A stretch of DNA of 64,000 bases from Vibrio salinus (GTDB lineage Bacteria; Pseudomonadota; Gammaproteobacteria; Enterobacterales; Vibrionaceae). The notes beneath the pieces were generated by a model. The model ran no database searches, had not been told where the DNA came from, and saw only the letters and a program-made list of their open reading frames with translations. Positions 30,101 to 38,875 of the stretch are shown in pieces. Within the stretch, counting starts at the first letter, position 1, and the number at the start of each line of letters is the position of its first letter. Location of the stretch: the NCBI RefSeq assembly GCF_021272385.1, contig NZ_JAJSDZ010000005.1, positions 496,001 to 560,000 of the forward strand, in the 5' to 3' direction. The position numbers were made by a program, and so were the translations under genes.

Positions 30101-30586
30101 AAAGAACCGGCTTTGGACGATTTACTGAAGGAACAAACTGAAGTAGAACTGCGTTTACCGGCATTATTACCTGACGATTTTATCCCGGATATTAATACCC
30201 GTCTCTCTATGTATAAGCAAATTGCCAGCGTACCCGGTATTGATGAGCTAAATGAGTTAAAGAGCGAAATCATTGACAGATTTGGCAAACTGCCTGACGC
30301 TGCATTAAATTTATTAGCAGTCACTAAATTAAAACTGGCCGCTGCGCACTTAAAAATTAAGAAAGTGGAAGCTCATAATAAAGGTGGCTATATAGAGTTC
30401 TATCCAAATGCTGACATTGACCCCGGTTATTTAGTTAAACTACTTCAGTCTCAGCCAAAACAGTTTACTTTAGACGGACCGACTAAATTTAAGTTTAGTA
30501 TTCCGTTACCTGACAGAGCAGAACGTATCGACTTTGTCACAAACATGTTAGATGAATTCAACCATAATCGTCTGGCAGTTGCCTGA
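27125..30586 (+). CDS. mfd: Transcription-repair coupling factor Mfd
   Basis: DNA translocase that displaces RNA polymerase stalled at lesions and recruits UvrA. It is 1153 residues, normal for the family. In order: a UvrB-like N-terminal module (about 1-340), an RNA-polymerase interaction domain (about 480-540, from LAELKPGQPVVHIDHGIGRY), and a RecG-like motor with Walker A GDVGFGKT (residues 631-638) and DEEHRFG (from 732). LHQLRGRVGRSHHQAYAYL follows, then the C-terminal TRCF domain. No frameshift or truncation is visible. Confidence 0.97.
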   Translation: MKKNQTLPFLNATKSGDKKYNGNLIGASLSLAIAESSNQSTSHTLVVVPDTQTAVRLQNEIRQFAKGDVTLFPDWETLPYDSFSPHQEIISERIARLYQLSSLAEGITITPISTLLQRQSPRDFLLQHTLMVKRGDLFSLDKLRGQLEQSGYRHTDQVFGPGEYASRGSILDLFPMGSHLPYRIDFFDDEIDTIRTFDPENQRSIEEIENINLLPAHEFPTSESAIEEFRSRWRQRFEARREPESVYMQITKGTWPAGIEYWQPLFFEKTETLFDYLPDDSQILIAGQLEPAIDTFLADVSTRYEQRKVDPLRPLLPPDELWLKKDQLFGLLNTFPQTHFSQERIEEKAGRVNIPAISLPEIKARHNTKEPLADLRRFCEAFPGKIVFSVESEGRREALKELLTPVKISLSESSTLNDALNEKSKFGLILSQAEKGFIFPDKNIALICESDILGDRVIQRRRKDKRNINSDAVIRNLAELKPGQPVVHIDHGIGRYIGLQTLEAGGITTEYVTLEYQNEAKLYVPVSSLNLISRYSGGAEESAPLHKLGGDSWSKARRKAAEKVRDVAAELLDVYAKRELKPGFKFHLDREQYNSFRSSFPFEETDDQALAINSVLSDMCQPKAMDRLVCGDVGFGKTEVAMRAANVCTDNNKQVAMLVPTTLLAQQHFENFRDRFANLPIRVEVLSRFKTAKEQKKIIQDVADGKVDILVGTHKLLSNDIRFNDLGLLIVDEEHRFGVRQKEKVKAMRADVDILTLTATPIPRTLNMAMSGMRDLSIIATPPARRLAVKTFVRPKDSNTTREAVLREIMRGGQVYYLHNQVETIEKVASDLAELIPEARITVAHGQMRERELERIMNDFYHQRFNLLVCTTIIETGIDVPTANTMIIDRADKFGLAQLHQLRGRVGRSHHQAYAYLLTPPPKALTKDAVKRLEALASLEDLGAGFTLATHDLEIRGAGELLGDEQSGQIQSVGFTLYMEMLEQAVEALKSGKEPALDDLLKEQTEVELRLPALLPDDFIPDINTRLSMYKQIASVPGIDELNELKSEIIDRFGKLPDAALNLLAVTKLKLAAAHLKIKKVEAHNKGGYIEFYPNADIDPGYLVKLLQSQPKQFTLDGPTKFKFSIPLPDRAERIDFVTNMLDEFNHNRLAVA

Positions 30587-30622
30587 ACACTTTTTATTCT
30601 GACATGCATGTATGGAGCAATA

Positions 30623-31405
30623 ATGAAACGACTGGTCCCGTTACTTCTTCTTATCTTTGCCTTGCCTGTAATGGCAAAGCGCCAGTTTGACGTAGAAGTT
30701 ATTATTTTTAAACGTAACATATCGGCAGAACAGACCAATGAATCATGGCCCAACACTCTGCCACCTATTGATTTCAGCCGGGTAGGAAGTCTTACCTCTC
30801 AAGCTTATCTGGAAAAGAAAGGAGTCACACTTTTACCCCTCTCTTCCTATCAGCTGAACGATCAGGAGCAGCGACTGAGAAACCATGCCGGATTCAAAGT
30901 TCTTCTGCATACTGCCTGGCGTCAGGGGGACCAGAGTAAATATTATGCTCCGATTTTTCATATCCTTGCCGGGAAAAATTACTCCGGTCAGTTTAATGCC
31001 AATGGAACCTCTGTAAATAACACCCAGATCTCCCCTATTGATGGTGTCACAGAAAGCAGTATGCCAAGTCCGGTTTATGAGTTGGATGGAAAATTACAAA
31101 TCTATGTCCAACATTATCTTTATGCCGATGCAGAATTTGATCTGAAAGAACCCAGCGTCAGAGATATCTCTCTTATCAGTAATCAACCCGGCAATATGAC
31201 AGATAATACGGAAGACAAAACTTCAGAAGACCAAAACGATACAACGAAATTCGGCCATCTGGAAAACGTAAGCCCGGAAGTCAGAACCGAGACATTCCTG
31301 AAATCTTATCGGCTTGATCAAAAACGCCGTATGAAAAGTGGTGAAACCCATTATTTTGATCACCCTTTGATGGGTATGATCATTCAGGTAAGAAAAGTAA
31401 AATAA
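30623..31405 (+). CDS. csiV: CsiV family periplasmic peptidoglycan-binding protein
   Basis: A 260-residue secreted protein starting at the ATG with GGAG ten bases upstream. It has a signal peptide (MKRLVPLLLLIFALPVMA cleaved near residue 18) followed by KRQFDVEVIIFKRN, the family hallmark. It ends with the HYFDHPLMGMIIQVRKV motif. CsiV of V. cholerae binds peptidoglycan and is needed, with LpoA, for PBP1A function. Position directly after mfd supports orthology. The middle (residues about 190-215) is a low-complexity acidic linker. Confidence 0.85.
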   Translation: MKRLVPLLLLIFALPVMAKRQFDVEVIIFKRNISAEQTNESWPNTLPPIDFSRVGSLTSQAYLEKKGVTLLPLSSYQLNDQEQRLRNHAGFKVLLHTAWRQGDQSKYYAPIFHILAGKNYSGQFNANGTSVNNTQISPIDGVTESSMPSPVYELDGKLQIYVQHYLYADAEFDLKEPSVRDISLISNQPGNMTDNTEDKTSEDQNDTTKFGHLENVSPEVRTETFLKSYRLDQKRRMKSGETHYFDHPLMGMIIQVRKVK

Positions 31406-31483
31406 AAGTCTCGGTCACATCTAATACTGTCAGTTGAGGCTTATTTGATTTTGATCAGTTGAATTAGGCTACAACTAAGTTAT

Positions 31484-31518
31484 AAAAGGTTTTAAGTTTC
31501 AAAGCTTAAGGCCTTTTT
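31484..31518 (+). terminator. Terminator downstream of csiV
   Basis: AAAAGG plus TTAAG pairs with CTTAA plus CCTTTT around an 8-base loop with a small internal bulge, followed by T residues. It ends the PilZ-type gene-mfd-csiV unit. Confidence 0.75.
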
Positions 31519-31521
31519 GAT

Positions 31522-31796
31522 TAATACGCATTGATAATTTCTTCTAGTGTATTAACTGCCTCAATCTGACGAACCCACTATTCAACAGTTAAAGATAGCC
31601 TGCCCATATTGCATCTGCAATTCGTGGTAGAGATGTACTGTTATCTAAAAAGTCATTTCCGCTGCTTTCTTCGAACCACTGCTGAATAGTATGTTTTCTT
31701 TGCTAATTCATAACCTGATTCTCCCATGAATTTAGCCATAGTATTCTGATTAGAATAACCAAATTTAATCAGCACTACTAATGAACAAAGCAACAT
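31522..31796 (-). pseudogene. Decayed small gene of unknown function
   Basis: Reading the minus strand from an ATG at 31796 gives MLLCSLVVLIKFGYSNQN, then TMAKFMGESGYELAKKTYYSA, then a frameshift. A second frame continues QWFEESSGNDFLDN... IADAIWAGYL and stops. A third gives WVRQIEAVNTLEEIINAY before a stop at 31522. The three pieces together read like one protein of roughly 85-90 residues broken by indels and a stop. I do not recognise the family. It could be a chance reading, but the continuity of sensible sequence across frames argues for a dead gene. Confidence 0.4.
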
Positions 31797-31983
31797 AAAA
31801 CACAATAAAGTACATAATAACTTTTTGATTTGTAATCTTAAATTTTTATGTCACATATAAAAAACTGTAGATATGCAAAATTGAAATTCAACAAAACTAA
31901 TAATCTCAATTTGGCAATAAGGATATTATTGCTGCTACAAAGTATTGAATATATTAATCAATAAAATATAAAAAGGTGTAAAG

Positions 31984-32718
31984 ATGAAATACCCAAAAAT
32001 GCTGATAACCTCTTTAGCTATTATGTCTATATCATTAACAGGTTGTTCAGCTATGAAAACCGCAGTAAAAAAAAGAAATCTTGAAGTAAAAACGCAAATG
32101 AGCCAATCAATCTGGCTTGACCCAACACCTCAAGAAGAACACACCATCTTCTTACAAGTTAAAAATACAACAGATAAAAACCTTAAAATTACAGACGAAC
32201 TAAAAAATAAATTAGAAGCAAAAGGCTATAAAGTTCTGGATAATCCAAAGCAAGCTCATTATTGGATTCAAGCAAATCTACTAAAAGCAGATAAGATGGA
32301 TTTAAGAGACGCTAATAATTTCTTATCAAGTGGATATGGAGCAGGCTTGGCTGGTGGAGCTTTGGGTGCTCTGGCTGTAGCGTCTTCAACTAGTAATTCA
32401 GGCTCTATTATCGCTGGCGGTTTAATTGGTAGTGCCGTTGGTTTCATCGGAGATAGTCTGGTAGAGGACATTAATTACTCCTTAATTACCGACGTACGTA
32501 TCGTAGAAAAATCAGATCAATCAATTTCAGTAGTATCAAAAAGCAACCTTCAAAATGGTAATGCTAACATGACAAATACTAATTATAAGACAACAACTGA
32601 TAAGAAACGGTATCAAACTCGAATCGTTTCAAATGCAAATAAAGTTAATCTTGATTTTGACGAAGCTCGTCCTGCACTTATTGACGGGTTAACAACATCT
32701 ATTTCTGGGCTATTCTAG
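31984..32718 (+). CDS. traT: TraT-like outer-membrane surface-exclusion/complement-resistance lipoprotein
   Basis: A 244-residue lipoprotein with lipobox LTGC (Cys21). It closely follows F-plasmid TraT: KKRNLEVKTQMSQSIWL after the lipidation site, HYWIQANLLKADKMDLRDA, a glycine-rich hydrophobic region (about 115-155) and the terminal YQTRIVSNANKVNLDFDEA. TraT forms outer-membrane oligomers that block mating-pair formation and confer serum resistance. Here it stands alone, with no tra genes, in an AT-rich accessory spot between csiV and ndh, suggesting acquisition. Its present role cannot be told: surface exclusion, phage blocking or complement evasion are all possible. Confidence 0.9.
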   Translation: MKYPKMLITSLAIMSISLTGCSAMKTAVKKRNLEVKTQMSQSIWLDPTPQEEHTIFLQVKNTTDKNLKITDELKNKLEAKGYKVLDNPKQAHYWIQANLLKADKMDLRDANNFLSSGYGAGLAGGALGALAVASSTSNSGSIIAGGLIGSAVGFIGDSLVEDINYSLITDVRIVEKSDQSISVVSKSNLQNGNANMTNTNYKTTTDKKRYQTRIVSNANKVNLDFDEARPALIDGLTTSISGLF

Positions 32719-32803
32719 AATAAGTCAGCTCAACTCAAAACATTCGATGTAGTTAAAGCATCCAAAAAACAAACTAAACACTAGAATTGACATAGAGTGA
32801 ACG

Positions 32804-32840
32804 AAATGAACTACCTTATGAAGAAGGTAGTTCATTTACT
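32804..32840. terminator. Bidirectional terminator between traT-like gene and ndh
   Basis: A 14-bp perfect stem (32804-32817 with 32824-32837) around a six-base loop, with A residues on the left and T residues on the right. It separates the converging genes. Confidence 0.85.
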
Positions 32841-32890
32841 ATCGAAAGACCGTATCTTTAAATGATCCTAAGAACTTGTCTCTATATAAA

Positions 32891-34180
32891 TTAATGAAGT
32901 TTTAATTTTGGTTTTAAAACCCGGTTAATCCGACCGACAAGCATCATTAATCCGGTTTTAAATGCGCCATAAATCGCAATCTGATGCATTCGATATAAAG
33001 AAACATAAACAACCCGGGCAATTCGGCCTTCAACCATCATTGACCCCCGAGTCAGGCTTCCCATCAGACTACCCACCGTTGAAAAACGGCTCAAGGACAC
33101 TAAAGAGCCGTGATCTTTATATTTATAAGATTTCAGTTCACGACCGTTTAAAATTGAAATGATATTTGCAAATGTTCTCGAAGCCATCTGGTGCGCAGCT
33201 TGTGCTCTTGGAGGCACAATCTGGCCGTCAGCCTGAGTACACTGAGCTAAATCACCAATGACAAAAATATTATCGTCAACTGTCGTCTGTAGAGTGTCTT
33301 TCACCACAATCTGATTAATACGGTTCGTTTCAAGACCTGCAATATTTTTAATGAAATCCGGTGCCTTGATACCCGCAGCCCAAACCATAATATGAGCATG
33401 TATCTTTTCACCATCTTTCGTTGTCAGGCCATCTTCTTCCGCTTTTGTGACCATGGTTGAAGTTCGGACATTAACACCCAATTTCAATAATTCTGAATGT
33501 GCAGAGCCGGAAATTCGGGGAGGAAGAGCCGGTAAAATACGCTCACCGGCTTCAATTAAATTCACATTTAATTTACTGGAATCTAAATCACCAAAGCCAT
33601 AGGTCTGTAATTGCTCAAGTGCATTGTGAAGTTCAGCGGATAATTCAACACCCGTAGCACCAGCACCAACAATCGCAATACCAACCGTCCCTTCACCTCT
33701 GCGTGAGTGCAGCTTCAAAAATTCATTGTTCATTTCCGTACGGAAACGAAGAGCCTGTTCAGGACTATCGAGGAAGATACAATTCTCTCTGACCCCCGGT
33801 GTATTAAAGTCATTAGAAATAGAACCAATTGCCAGCACTAAGATGTCATATTCGATTTCACGACTGGCAACCAGTAAATCGCCATCATCATCGTAAAAAT
33901 CATCTAAAATAATGACTTTTCTGTCACGATCAATATCTTTCAGGCTCCCCATTTGGAAATCAAAACAATAATTCTTTGCGTGCGCACGATAGCTTAAACC
34001 ATCGACACCTTCATCCAAAAAGCCAGTCGCAACTTCATGCAACAAAGGTTTCCATAAATGACTGGCCTTTCTATCCACCAACGTTACGTGGGCGCGTTGT
34101 TTTCTTCCCAGAGTACGACCTAATTTTGTGGCAAGCTCCAGACCTCCGGCACCACCACCAATAACAACAATACGACTCAC
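32891..34180 (-). CDS. ndh: NADH dehydrogenase, type II
   Basis: Membrane-associated, non-proton-pumping NADH:quinone oxidoreductase with FAD, 429 residues. The start is the GTG at 34180 with GAGGA eight bases before it; it opens directly into the FAD-binding [19 protein letters not shown]. The NADH-binding motif is [17 protein letters not shown], and the FAD-contacting [10 protein letters not shown] precedes the C-terminal membrane-binding helix region. The frame is open 21 codons further upstream but that extension is not seen in the family. It is a single-gene unit. Confidence 0.95.
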   Translation of the reverse strand: MSRIVVIGGGAGGLELATKLGRTLGRKQRAHVTLVDRKASHLWKPLLHEVATGFLDEGVDGLSYRAHAKNYCFDFQMGSLKDIDRDRKVIILDDFYDDDGDLLVASREIEYDILVLAIGSISNDFNTPGVRENCIFLDSPEQALRFRTEMNNEFLKLHSRRGEGTVGIAIVGAGATGVELSAELHNALEQLQTYGFGDLDSSKLNVNLIEAGERILPALPPRISGSAHSELLKLGVNVRTSTMVTKAEEDGLTTKDGEKIHAHIMVWAAGIKAPDFIKNIAGLETNRINQIVVKDTLQTTVDDNIFVIGDLAQCTQADGQIVPPRAQAAHQMASRTFANIISILNGRELKSYKYKDHGSLVSLSRFSTVGSLMGSLTRGSMMVEGRIARVVYVSLYRMHQIAIYGAFKTGLMMLVGRINRVLKPKLKLH

Positions 34181-34518
34181 AAAACAGTCCTCAAAATAAA
34201 AATTAAAAAACTTACAGCCGGTACACAAGAACCAACCGTTCAAATTCTGTCTCTGTCCATTGTGAATTTAATGATGACTTTCAGTTTTTAGAGAAACCGA
34301 TTTTTAAGGCGCATTCAATGAACAAAATGATAATAATGGAGAGTTAACCACTCACTTAAGGTTTATTGATGAATATCAAGTTATTCTTTTTGTAGCTATT
34401 ATATAGAGCAAATCGACCTGTGCAACCAAAGAATTAGCCATAAAATGTAAAAATTAATCGAAAAAAACATAAAAAAAGGCAGCTTCATTGCTACCTTTTT
34501 TCTAATAAAATATAATCA
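34181..34518. other. ndh upstream region and ycfP terminator
   Basis: A 338-bp spacer that must hold the ndh promoter (minus strand). A terminator-like hairpin (34474-34501) follows the preceding ycfP operon. No further feature was seen. Confidence 0.5.
34474..34501 (-). terminator. Terminator of the hinT-ycfP operon
   Basis: AAAAAAGG-C-AGC pairs with GCT-A-CCTTTTTT around a six-base loop with one mismatch. The A-run on the plus strand gives the T-run for minus-strand transcription. Confidence 0.75.
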
Positions 34519-35061
34519 TCACTTAGATTCTTTAAATGATTGAATTTCTTTAAGATGTTGGGATATTTTCTTAAACTTATGTGTCTGTGTTTCGTCCCAG
34601 ATAACCGAATAGTAACGGTCAAGTTCGGTAAAAATTCGCTGAGTATCAAGAAGTTCATCTTGTTGAGCTAAAATGACCAAGCAGCGGTTAAGATTTTTCA
34701 GTCTGAAGTTTTCAACACATTTTGTTGCAATATCCTCATATTCTTCAGGCCGGTCAATCAGACCATCCATATTTTCCTGTGGAAATAAATTAGGATTAAA
34801 TATCACCTGTTTAATACCGCACAAAAAACCAATACGTTCCGACCAGTATCCCCCTAAACCAACTCCGCATATTATTGGAGTCGGATCGTTTGTTGATGCC
34901 AGCGCTTTAGTGACTTCTTTCAGAAGATGTTGCATATCGTGTTTTGGATGAAGAGTGCTATAACTGATGAACCTTACATCATCATCAATAAACTGTAGCT
35001 GCATGATTTTTTCGTGATTGCCCGGACTTGTTGAATCAAATCCGTGAAGATAAATAATCAT
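34519..35061 (-). CDS. ycfP: YcfP family alpha/beta-hydrolase-like protein (UPF0227)
   Basis: A 180-residue soluble protein starting [14 protein letters not shown] and containing [28 protein letters not shown] and [14 protein letters not shown], all typical of YcfP. The fold is that of a small esterase, but the nucleophile elbow reads GVGLGG, without the serine of GxSxG, as also in E. coli YcfP. It may be catalytically inactive. It is the last gene of the hinT cluster. Confidence 0.88.
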   Translation of the reverse strand: MIIYLHGFDSTSPGNHEKIMQLQFIDDDVRFISYSTLHPKHDMQHLLKEVTKALASTNDPTPIICGVGLGGYWSERIGFLCGIKQVIFNPNLFPQENMDGLIDRPEEYEDIATKCVENFRLKNLNRCLVILAQQDELLDTQRIFTELDRYYSVIWDETQTHKFKKISQHLKEIQSFKESK

Positions 35062-35128
35062 ATACCTGCTCCATGTAATGCCAGTTTTAAATCTAACACA
35101 ATTTACAAGGGTATGATGTACTGTGTAT

Positions 35129-36004
35129 TTAATTTCTGCCAGAACCGTCAGAAATAAGAGGAAAAAGTTCTTCGGCCCACGTCAGGTAGTCGTCTCCGCA
35201 GCCATGATGATACGCGACCAGATACCACAAAAAGGCCATGAAATATACTCGTGGCATCCAGGCCTTTACTCCATTTATCCAATCATTGACACTTTCCAGG
35301 CCATTCATTTTACAATACCGGGCAACAAATTTGACAAGATCGGCATTCTCCATAAAAACCGTCATAGCAATATCAATACGTGGATCAGCGATAGAAGCAT
35401 ACTCCCAATCAATGACCTTTAACCCCTGCCTTGAACGAATAATATTATGAACACCAAGATCAAAATGGCATAAGACACTTTCTCTACGGCTGACAGGCGG
35501 GACTACTCTCAGAGAATGATAAATAGATTCAAACCGGGCTACATTTTCATTGCCCGATTCAAGGATTAGCCAGTAATGATCGATTCTTGCCGTGTAATTA
35601 AATGGAGAAACAGGAATTGCATTGCAATCCTGCCTGTGAATATCAGATAACAGGCGAACAATATCAACTTCTGATAATTCAGTAATAACATCACCTTCAA
35701 TCCATTCAACTAAAATACCTTCAGGCTGACGGGAAATTGGTTTCGGAGCAAGGTGAGGAGCATTTTTTTGCAAAGCCGACAGAATCTGGTATTCCTGCTG
35801 CCTTGATATCGACAACTCTCTGGTGAGGTCAGTAACCGGCCTCCATATATACGGTTTTCCATCTTCTCCGTATATTTTCCAGCAACGATTTGTTAAACCA
35901 CCAGAGAGCGTTTCTGCATAAGATGGTAATGTACCCCACACTTTCCCCAAAGCAGAAAGGCTTGAATCAAAAGTACACGCTTCATCCCATGGAATTCTTG
36001 CCAT
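35129..36004 (-). CDS. thiK: Thiamine kinase-like phosphotransferase
   Basis: A 291-residue member of the aminoglycoside-phosphotransferase/choline-kinase fold. The catalytic loop is [11 protein letters not shown] (Asp at about 180, Asn five residues on) and the metal-binding [16 protein letters not shown] follows about 20 residues later. Position between lpoB and ycfP matches E. coli thiK (ycfN), which salvages thiamine to thiamine monophosphate. Choline or other small-alcohol kinases share the fold, so the substrate rests on synteny. It lies 11 bases after lpoB. Confidence 0.75.
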   Translation of the reverse strand: MARIPWDEACTFDSSLSALGKVWGTLPSYAETLSGGLTNRCWKIYGEDGKPYIWRPVTDLTRELSISRQQEYQILSALQKNAPHLAPKPISRQPEGILVEWIEGDVITELSEVDIVRLLSDIHRQDCNAIPVSPFNYTARIDHYWLILESGNENVARFESIYHSLRVVPPVSRRESVLCHFDLGVHNIIRSRQGLKVIDWEYASIADPRIDIAMTVFMENADLVKFVARYCKMNGLESVNDWINGVKAWMPRVYFMAFLWYLVAYHHGCGDDYLTWAEELFPLISDGSGRN

Positions 36005-36015
36005 AAAAGCAAATT

Positions 36016-36606
36016 CTATAACCCAAACAGACTACGAGACTGTTCTTTGCGAATTTGGGTTTCATCGGCCCATTCAATTAAACCCGATTTGATGTCCATC
36101 AAACGCATGGTCATTTTATAATATACGTCTTTATCTCTGCCTTCTTCTTTCACAATACTGGATAAATTTCCGTATAGCATATACTGAGCACCAACCATTT
36201 TCCCAAATTTAACTGAGCTACCTTTATCCACTAACTCATCATTATTCTGGAACTGAAGTTGCTTACGAACATCCTCGACTCTGTCCATATCGACAAAACG
36301 GAATTTACCGGAGTTCAGCATCTTAGTACTGATGGTATCAGTGATAGATTCAGTATCAATATGCTCACTTGTTTTATTCTTAATACCATCGACAAAAATA
36401 ATCGGTCTGGAGTTCTTGGTAATTGCAGCAACAGAACCCGACATCATCATACTATCGACCATATCCGAAGCTATCTTTTGCAAATCTGTTGAACCAAAAT
36501 CAACGGTTTTTGTTTCAACAGCGTCAGCATCACCATAAGAGACGGTATTAGCACAACCAGACAATATAGAAGCAACGCCCAACAGTACAATCACACTTTT
36601 CTTCAT
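36016..36606 (-). CDS. lpoB: Penicillin-binding protein activator LpoB
   Basis: Outer-membrane lipoprotein of 196 residues with lipobox LSGC (Cys18). The mature domain has RPIIFVDGIKNKTSEHIDT, GKFRFVDMDRVEDVRKQLQFQ, GAQYMLYGNLSSIVKEEG and KSGLIEWADETQIRKEQ, the LpoB core. In E. coli LpoB reaches through the periplasm to activate PBP1B. The linker after the lipid site is short here, unlike the long E. coli one. It follows ycfL by 22 bases in the same order as in enterobacteria. Confidence 0.88.
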   Translation of the reverse strand: MKKSVIVLLGVASILSGCANTVSYGDADAVETKTVDFGSTDLQKIASDMVDSMMMSGSVAAITKNSRPIIFVDGIKNKTSEHIDTESITDTISTKMLNSGKFRFVDMDRVEDVRKQLQFQNNDELVDKGSSVKFGKMVGAQYMLYGNLSSIVKEEGRDKDVYYKMTMRLMDIKSGLIEWADETQIRKEQSRSLFGL

Positions 36607-36628
36607 TATTTTCTCCTTAAATGTCAGG

Positions 36629-37024
36629 CTATTTTGACGCCCTTACCTGTAAACGAAAATTTTTCCCTTTAGGAGAAATAGAGACTTCTGATAGTGACTC
36701 CATTTCTTTACCACCAATCAGAACCCGCTTCCAGGCCCCGGGCTTCATACTAACTTCCAGACCATTCTCATCATACCAGTAGAAACGATATTCCAATGCC
36801 TGACTGTGGTCATCCAAATTTTCCAGTCTTACAACGCCCCGGGTGTGTCCACTCACTTCCTGAGTCGAAATATCGTCAACTCTGATATAGGAAGACATTG
36901 AACTGTCCCCGAACAATACCCGTTGATACTCGCTATCAACCGATAAACCTGACGTTTTAGAACTGCTGCATCCCATTATTGCGATACTGCTAAAAAATAA
37001 GACAAACAATATCTTCTTCATCAT
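36629..37024 (-). CDS. ycfL: YcfL family lipoprotein
   Basis: A 131-residue predicted lipoprotein with lipobox IMGC (Cys19). The mature part, including RGVVRLENLDDHSQALEYRFYWYDENGLEV, fits the YcfL family, a beta-rich periplasmic protein of unknown function always next to lpoB. Its ATG overlaps the stop of the upstream COG3014 gene (ATGA). Confidence 0.85.
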   Translation of the reverse strand: MMKKILFVLFFSSIAIMGCSSSKTSGLSVDSEYQRVLFGDSSMSSYIRVDDISTQEVSGHTRGVVRLENLDDHSQALEYRFYWYDENGLEVSMKPGAWKRVLIGGKEMESLSEVSISPKGKNFRLQVRASK

Positions 37025-38445
37025 AGCCTTCCTAATTTCTTATGCCAAATAACAGTACCAGAGCCTTGCTGTGAAACCCATACCAGTACTGTACGACCTT
37101 CCTGAACGTTAAAATCATAGCTTCTCGTACCAATTTGAATATGCTGTTCACCGGGAGATACCATTTTTTCAGCGGTTGTTACCATACCAGGTAACGATAA
37201 CCAACTCCGGGTATCTGGCTGCTCAGTAAACGTATTCCATACACTCACCATGATACTCGCTAATTCATTATCTTTTGCCAATTCCCGACGAACCTGATCT
37301 TTTATAACAAGCCGCATTACCTGTCTGACAATGGTGGACACAATTCTTTCTCTTAAAGCATACGCCGCCATATGATTAACGTCGGTAATTACATTCTCAT
37401 CAATGACTTTAGAGTTTAACGTAACCGGGTAACCGGAATTATGATCATTTCCGAGATTATCGTAATAAGGCAAAGCAAGAGAATAAATAACCGAGTGAGA
37501 ACGACTGTCAATTATAGGTAAGGATTGCTTCCAGCTTTTCATTGCTTTTACAACCCCCTGCTCTCTTATGATAATAACTCTGGCTTTATGACTGTTTTTA
37601 ATATGAGTGAAACGATTTTTGTACTTTTTACGCAATAAGACTAAATCGTCTTTCATATCAAGCTGCTCAGCACACCGAATAACGGCATCAATTACAACCT
37701 GATTATCCGGTGCAACAGCCAGAGCCCTGTTGTAATCAATATATGCATCGTTGACGTTTCGGGTTGCTTCATAAATCAATCCGGACAGAAAAAACAAATA
37801 CCCATTTTGTATCGCCGACAGCGTATTTGAAGAACCGGGATAATTGGCTAAAACACTTCCAATACTCGGTGATACACCATTTTCACTCAATGTTTCCTGT
37901 TCATTTTTTAAAGACTCTTCTCTTATATCTTTAGCTTTCTTCTGGACAATGTTTGCCCGGCGAAGTTCAACAAGCGCATCGTTAAAATTATTTTTATCAA
38001 GATAATTCAACGCCATATATAAATGAAGAAAACCCACTTCATAATCGGCCGGGACATAAGAAGTCAGATTATCGTTGACAGATAAGGCAGCTAAAGACCC
38101 CGCTTCTTCACTGAGAGAAATAACGGCTTTTTGCTGCTGCTCTTTTAACGCATTATCACCTTGCTCAAAAAAACGCTGACTTTCATCAGTCTCTTTATTT
38201 AAAAGGGCTAAACGCCCTTTTTCAAGATTAGATAAAATTGGACCAGCACCATCAGCATCCAGACTGGATTGCGCGTCAGAGTAATCTCCACGGACAAGGC
38301 TCTGGTGCATTTCTTCGTTTTGGGCGCTGTAATGACTAAAAAAATTCCCAGCCGTAAAGCTCGAACACCCGAAAAGAGACAAAGAAAAAACAACAATAAA
38401 TATGCGATGTATCAGACGAAATATAAATAAATGCTCTTTATTCAT
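37021..38445 (-). CDS. COG3014-type TPR-containing lipoprotein
   Basis: A 474-residue predicted lipoprotein from the ATG at 38445, with lipobox LFGC (Cys27). Tetratricopeptide-like helical repeats lie in its first half (HLYMALNYLDKNNFNDALVELRRAN; YIDYNRALAVAPDNQVVIDA), and a C-terminal beta-rich region ends with RTVLVWVSQQGSGTVIWHKK. E. coli lacks this gene between hinT and ycfL. Its location and coupled overlap with ycfL suggest a role with LpoB in envelope growth, but no function is established to my knowledge. Confidence 0.8.
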   Translation of the reverse strand: MNKEHLFIFRLIHRIFIVVFSLSLFGCSSFTAGNFFSHYSAQNEEMHQSLVRGDYSDAQSSLDADGAGPILSNLEKGRLALLNKETDESQRFFEQGDNALKEQQQKAVISLSEEAGSLAALSVNDNLTSYVPADYEVGFLHLYMALNYLDKNNFNDALVELRRANIVQKKAKDIREESLKNEQETLSENGVSPSIGSVLANYPGSSNTLSAIQNGYLFFLSGLIYEATRNVNDAYIDYNRALAVAPDNQVVIDAVIRCAEQLDMKDDLVLLRKKYKNRFTHIKNSHKARVIIIREQGVVKAMKSWKQSLPIIDSRSHSVIYSLALPYYDNLGNDHNSGYPVTLNSKVIDENVITDVNHMAAYALRERIVSTIVRQVMRLVIKDQVRRELAKDNELASIMVSVWNTFTEQPDTRSWLSLPGMVTTAEKMVSPGEQHIQIGTRSYDFNVQEGRTVLVWVSQQGSGTVIWHKKLGRL

Positions 38446-38524
38446 TCGTATACCAGGATATGTGTTTCTGACAGAAGGAAACAACGAAAAATTAAGATTA
38501 ATCATCAGCCAGAAATAATAGCAT

Positions 38525-38875
38525 TTATCCCATCAGCAAAGGGCCCAATGGTTTTCCGCCTAAAAGGTGCATGTGAATATGATAAACTTCCTGACCGCCA
38601 TGAGAATTACAATTCATAATAAGGCGATATCCATCTTCAGCGATACCTTCTTGCTTTGCTAATTTCCTAGCCACCGTAAACAGACGACCCAAAGTAACTT
38701 CATCATCTTCTTCAATATCATTAACAGTAGGAATCACCTTATTGGGGATGATAACAACGTGCGTCGGAGCCCTGGGGCTAATGTCCCTGAAAGCCGTAAC
38801 CAGTTCATCCTGATAAAGAATATCAGATGGAATTTCTTTTCGGATTATTTTACTAAAAATCGTTTCTTCTGCCAT
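38525..38875 (-). CDS. hinT: HIT family purine nucleoside phosphoramidase HinT
   Basis: A 116-residue histidine-triad protein that hydrolyses adenosine phosphoramidates and aminoacyl-adenylates. The triad is [10 protein letters not shown] near the C-terminus, and it begins [20 protein letters not shown]. It heads the minus-strand envelope cluster hinT-COG3014-ycfL-lpoB-thiK-ycfP. An 8-bp inverted repeat (38898-38905 with 38928-38935) lies in its upstream region. Confidence 0.95.
   Translation of the reverse strand: MAEETIFSKIIRKEIPSDILYQDELVTAFRDISPRAPTHVVIIPNKVIPTVNDIEEDDEVTLGRLFTVARKLAKQEGIAEDGYRLIMNCNSHGGQEVYHIHMHLLGGKPLGPLLMG

Larger units (their letters stand above)
31406..31983. other. 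Degenerate intergenic stretch between csiV and traT-like gene
   Basis: A 578-bp gap holding the csiV terminator, a decayed minus-strand gene (31522-31796) and an AT-rich promoter region for the traT-like gene. Composition is visibly more AT-rich than csiV or ndh. It looks like a site of past insertion and loss. Confidence 0.6.

Noticed and set aside
27459..30756. Several antisense frames within mfd
   Set aside because: They lie wholly inside an intact, strongly conserved gene and have no independent start signals.
34519..35061. YcfP as an active esterase
   Set aside because: The nucleophile elbow lacks serine (GVGLGG), as also in the E. coli protein, so no hydrolase activity is claimed.
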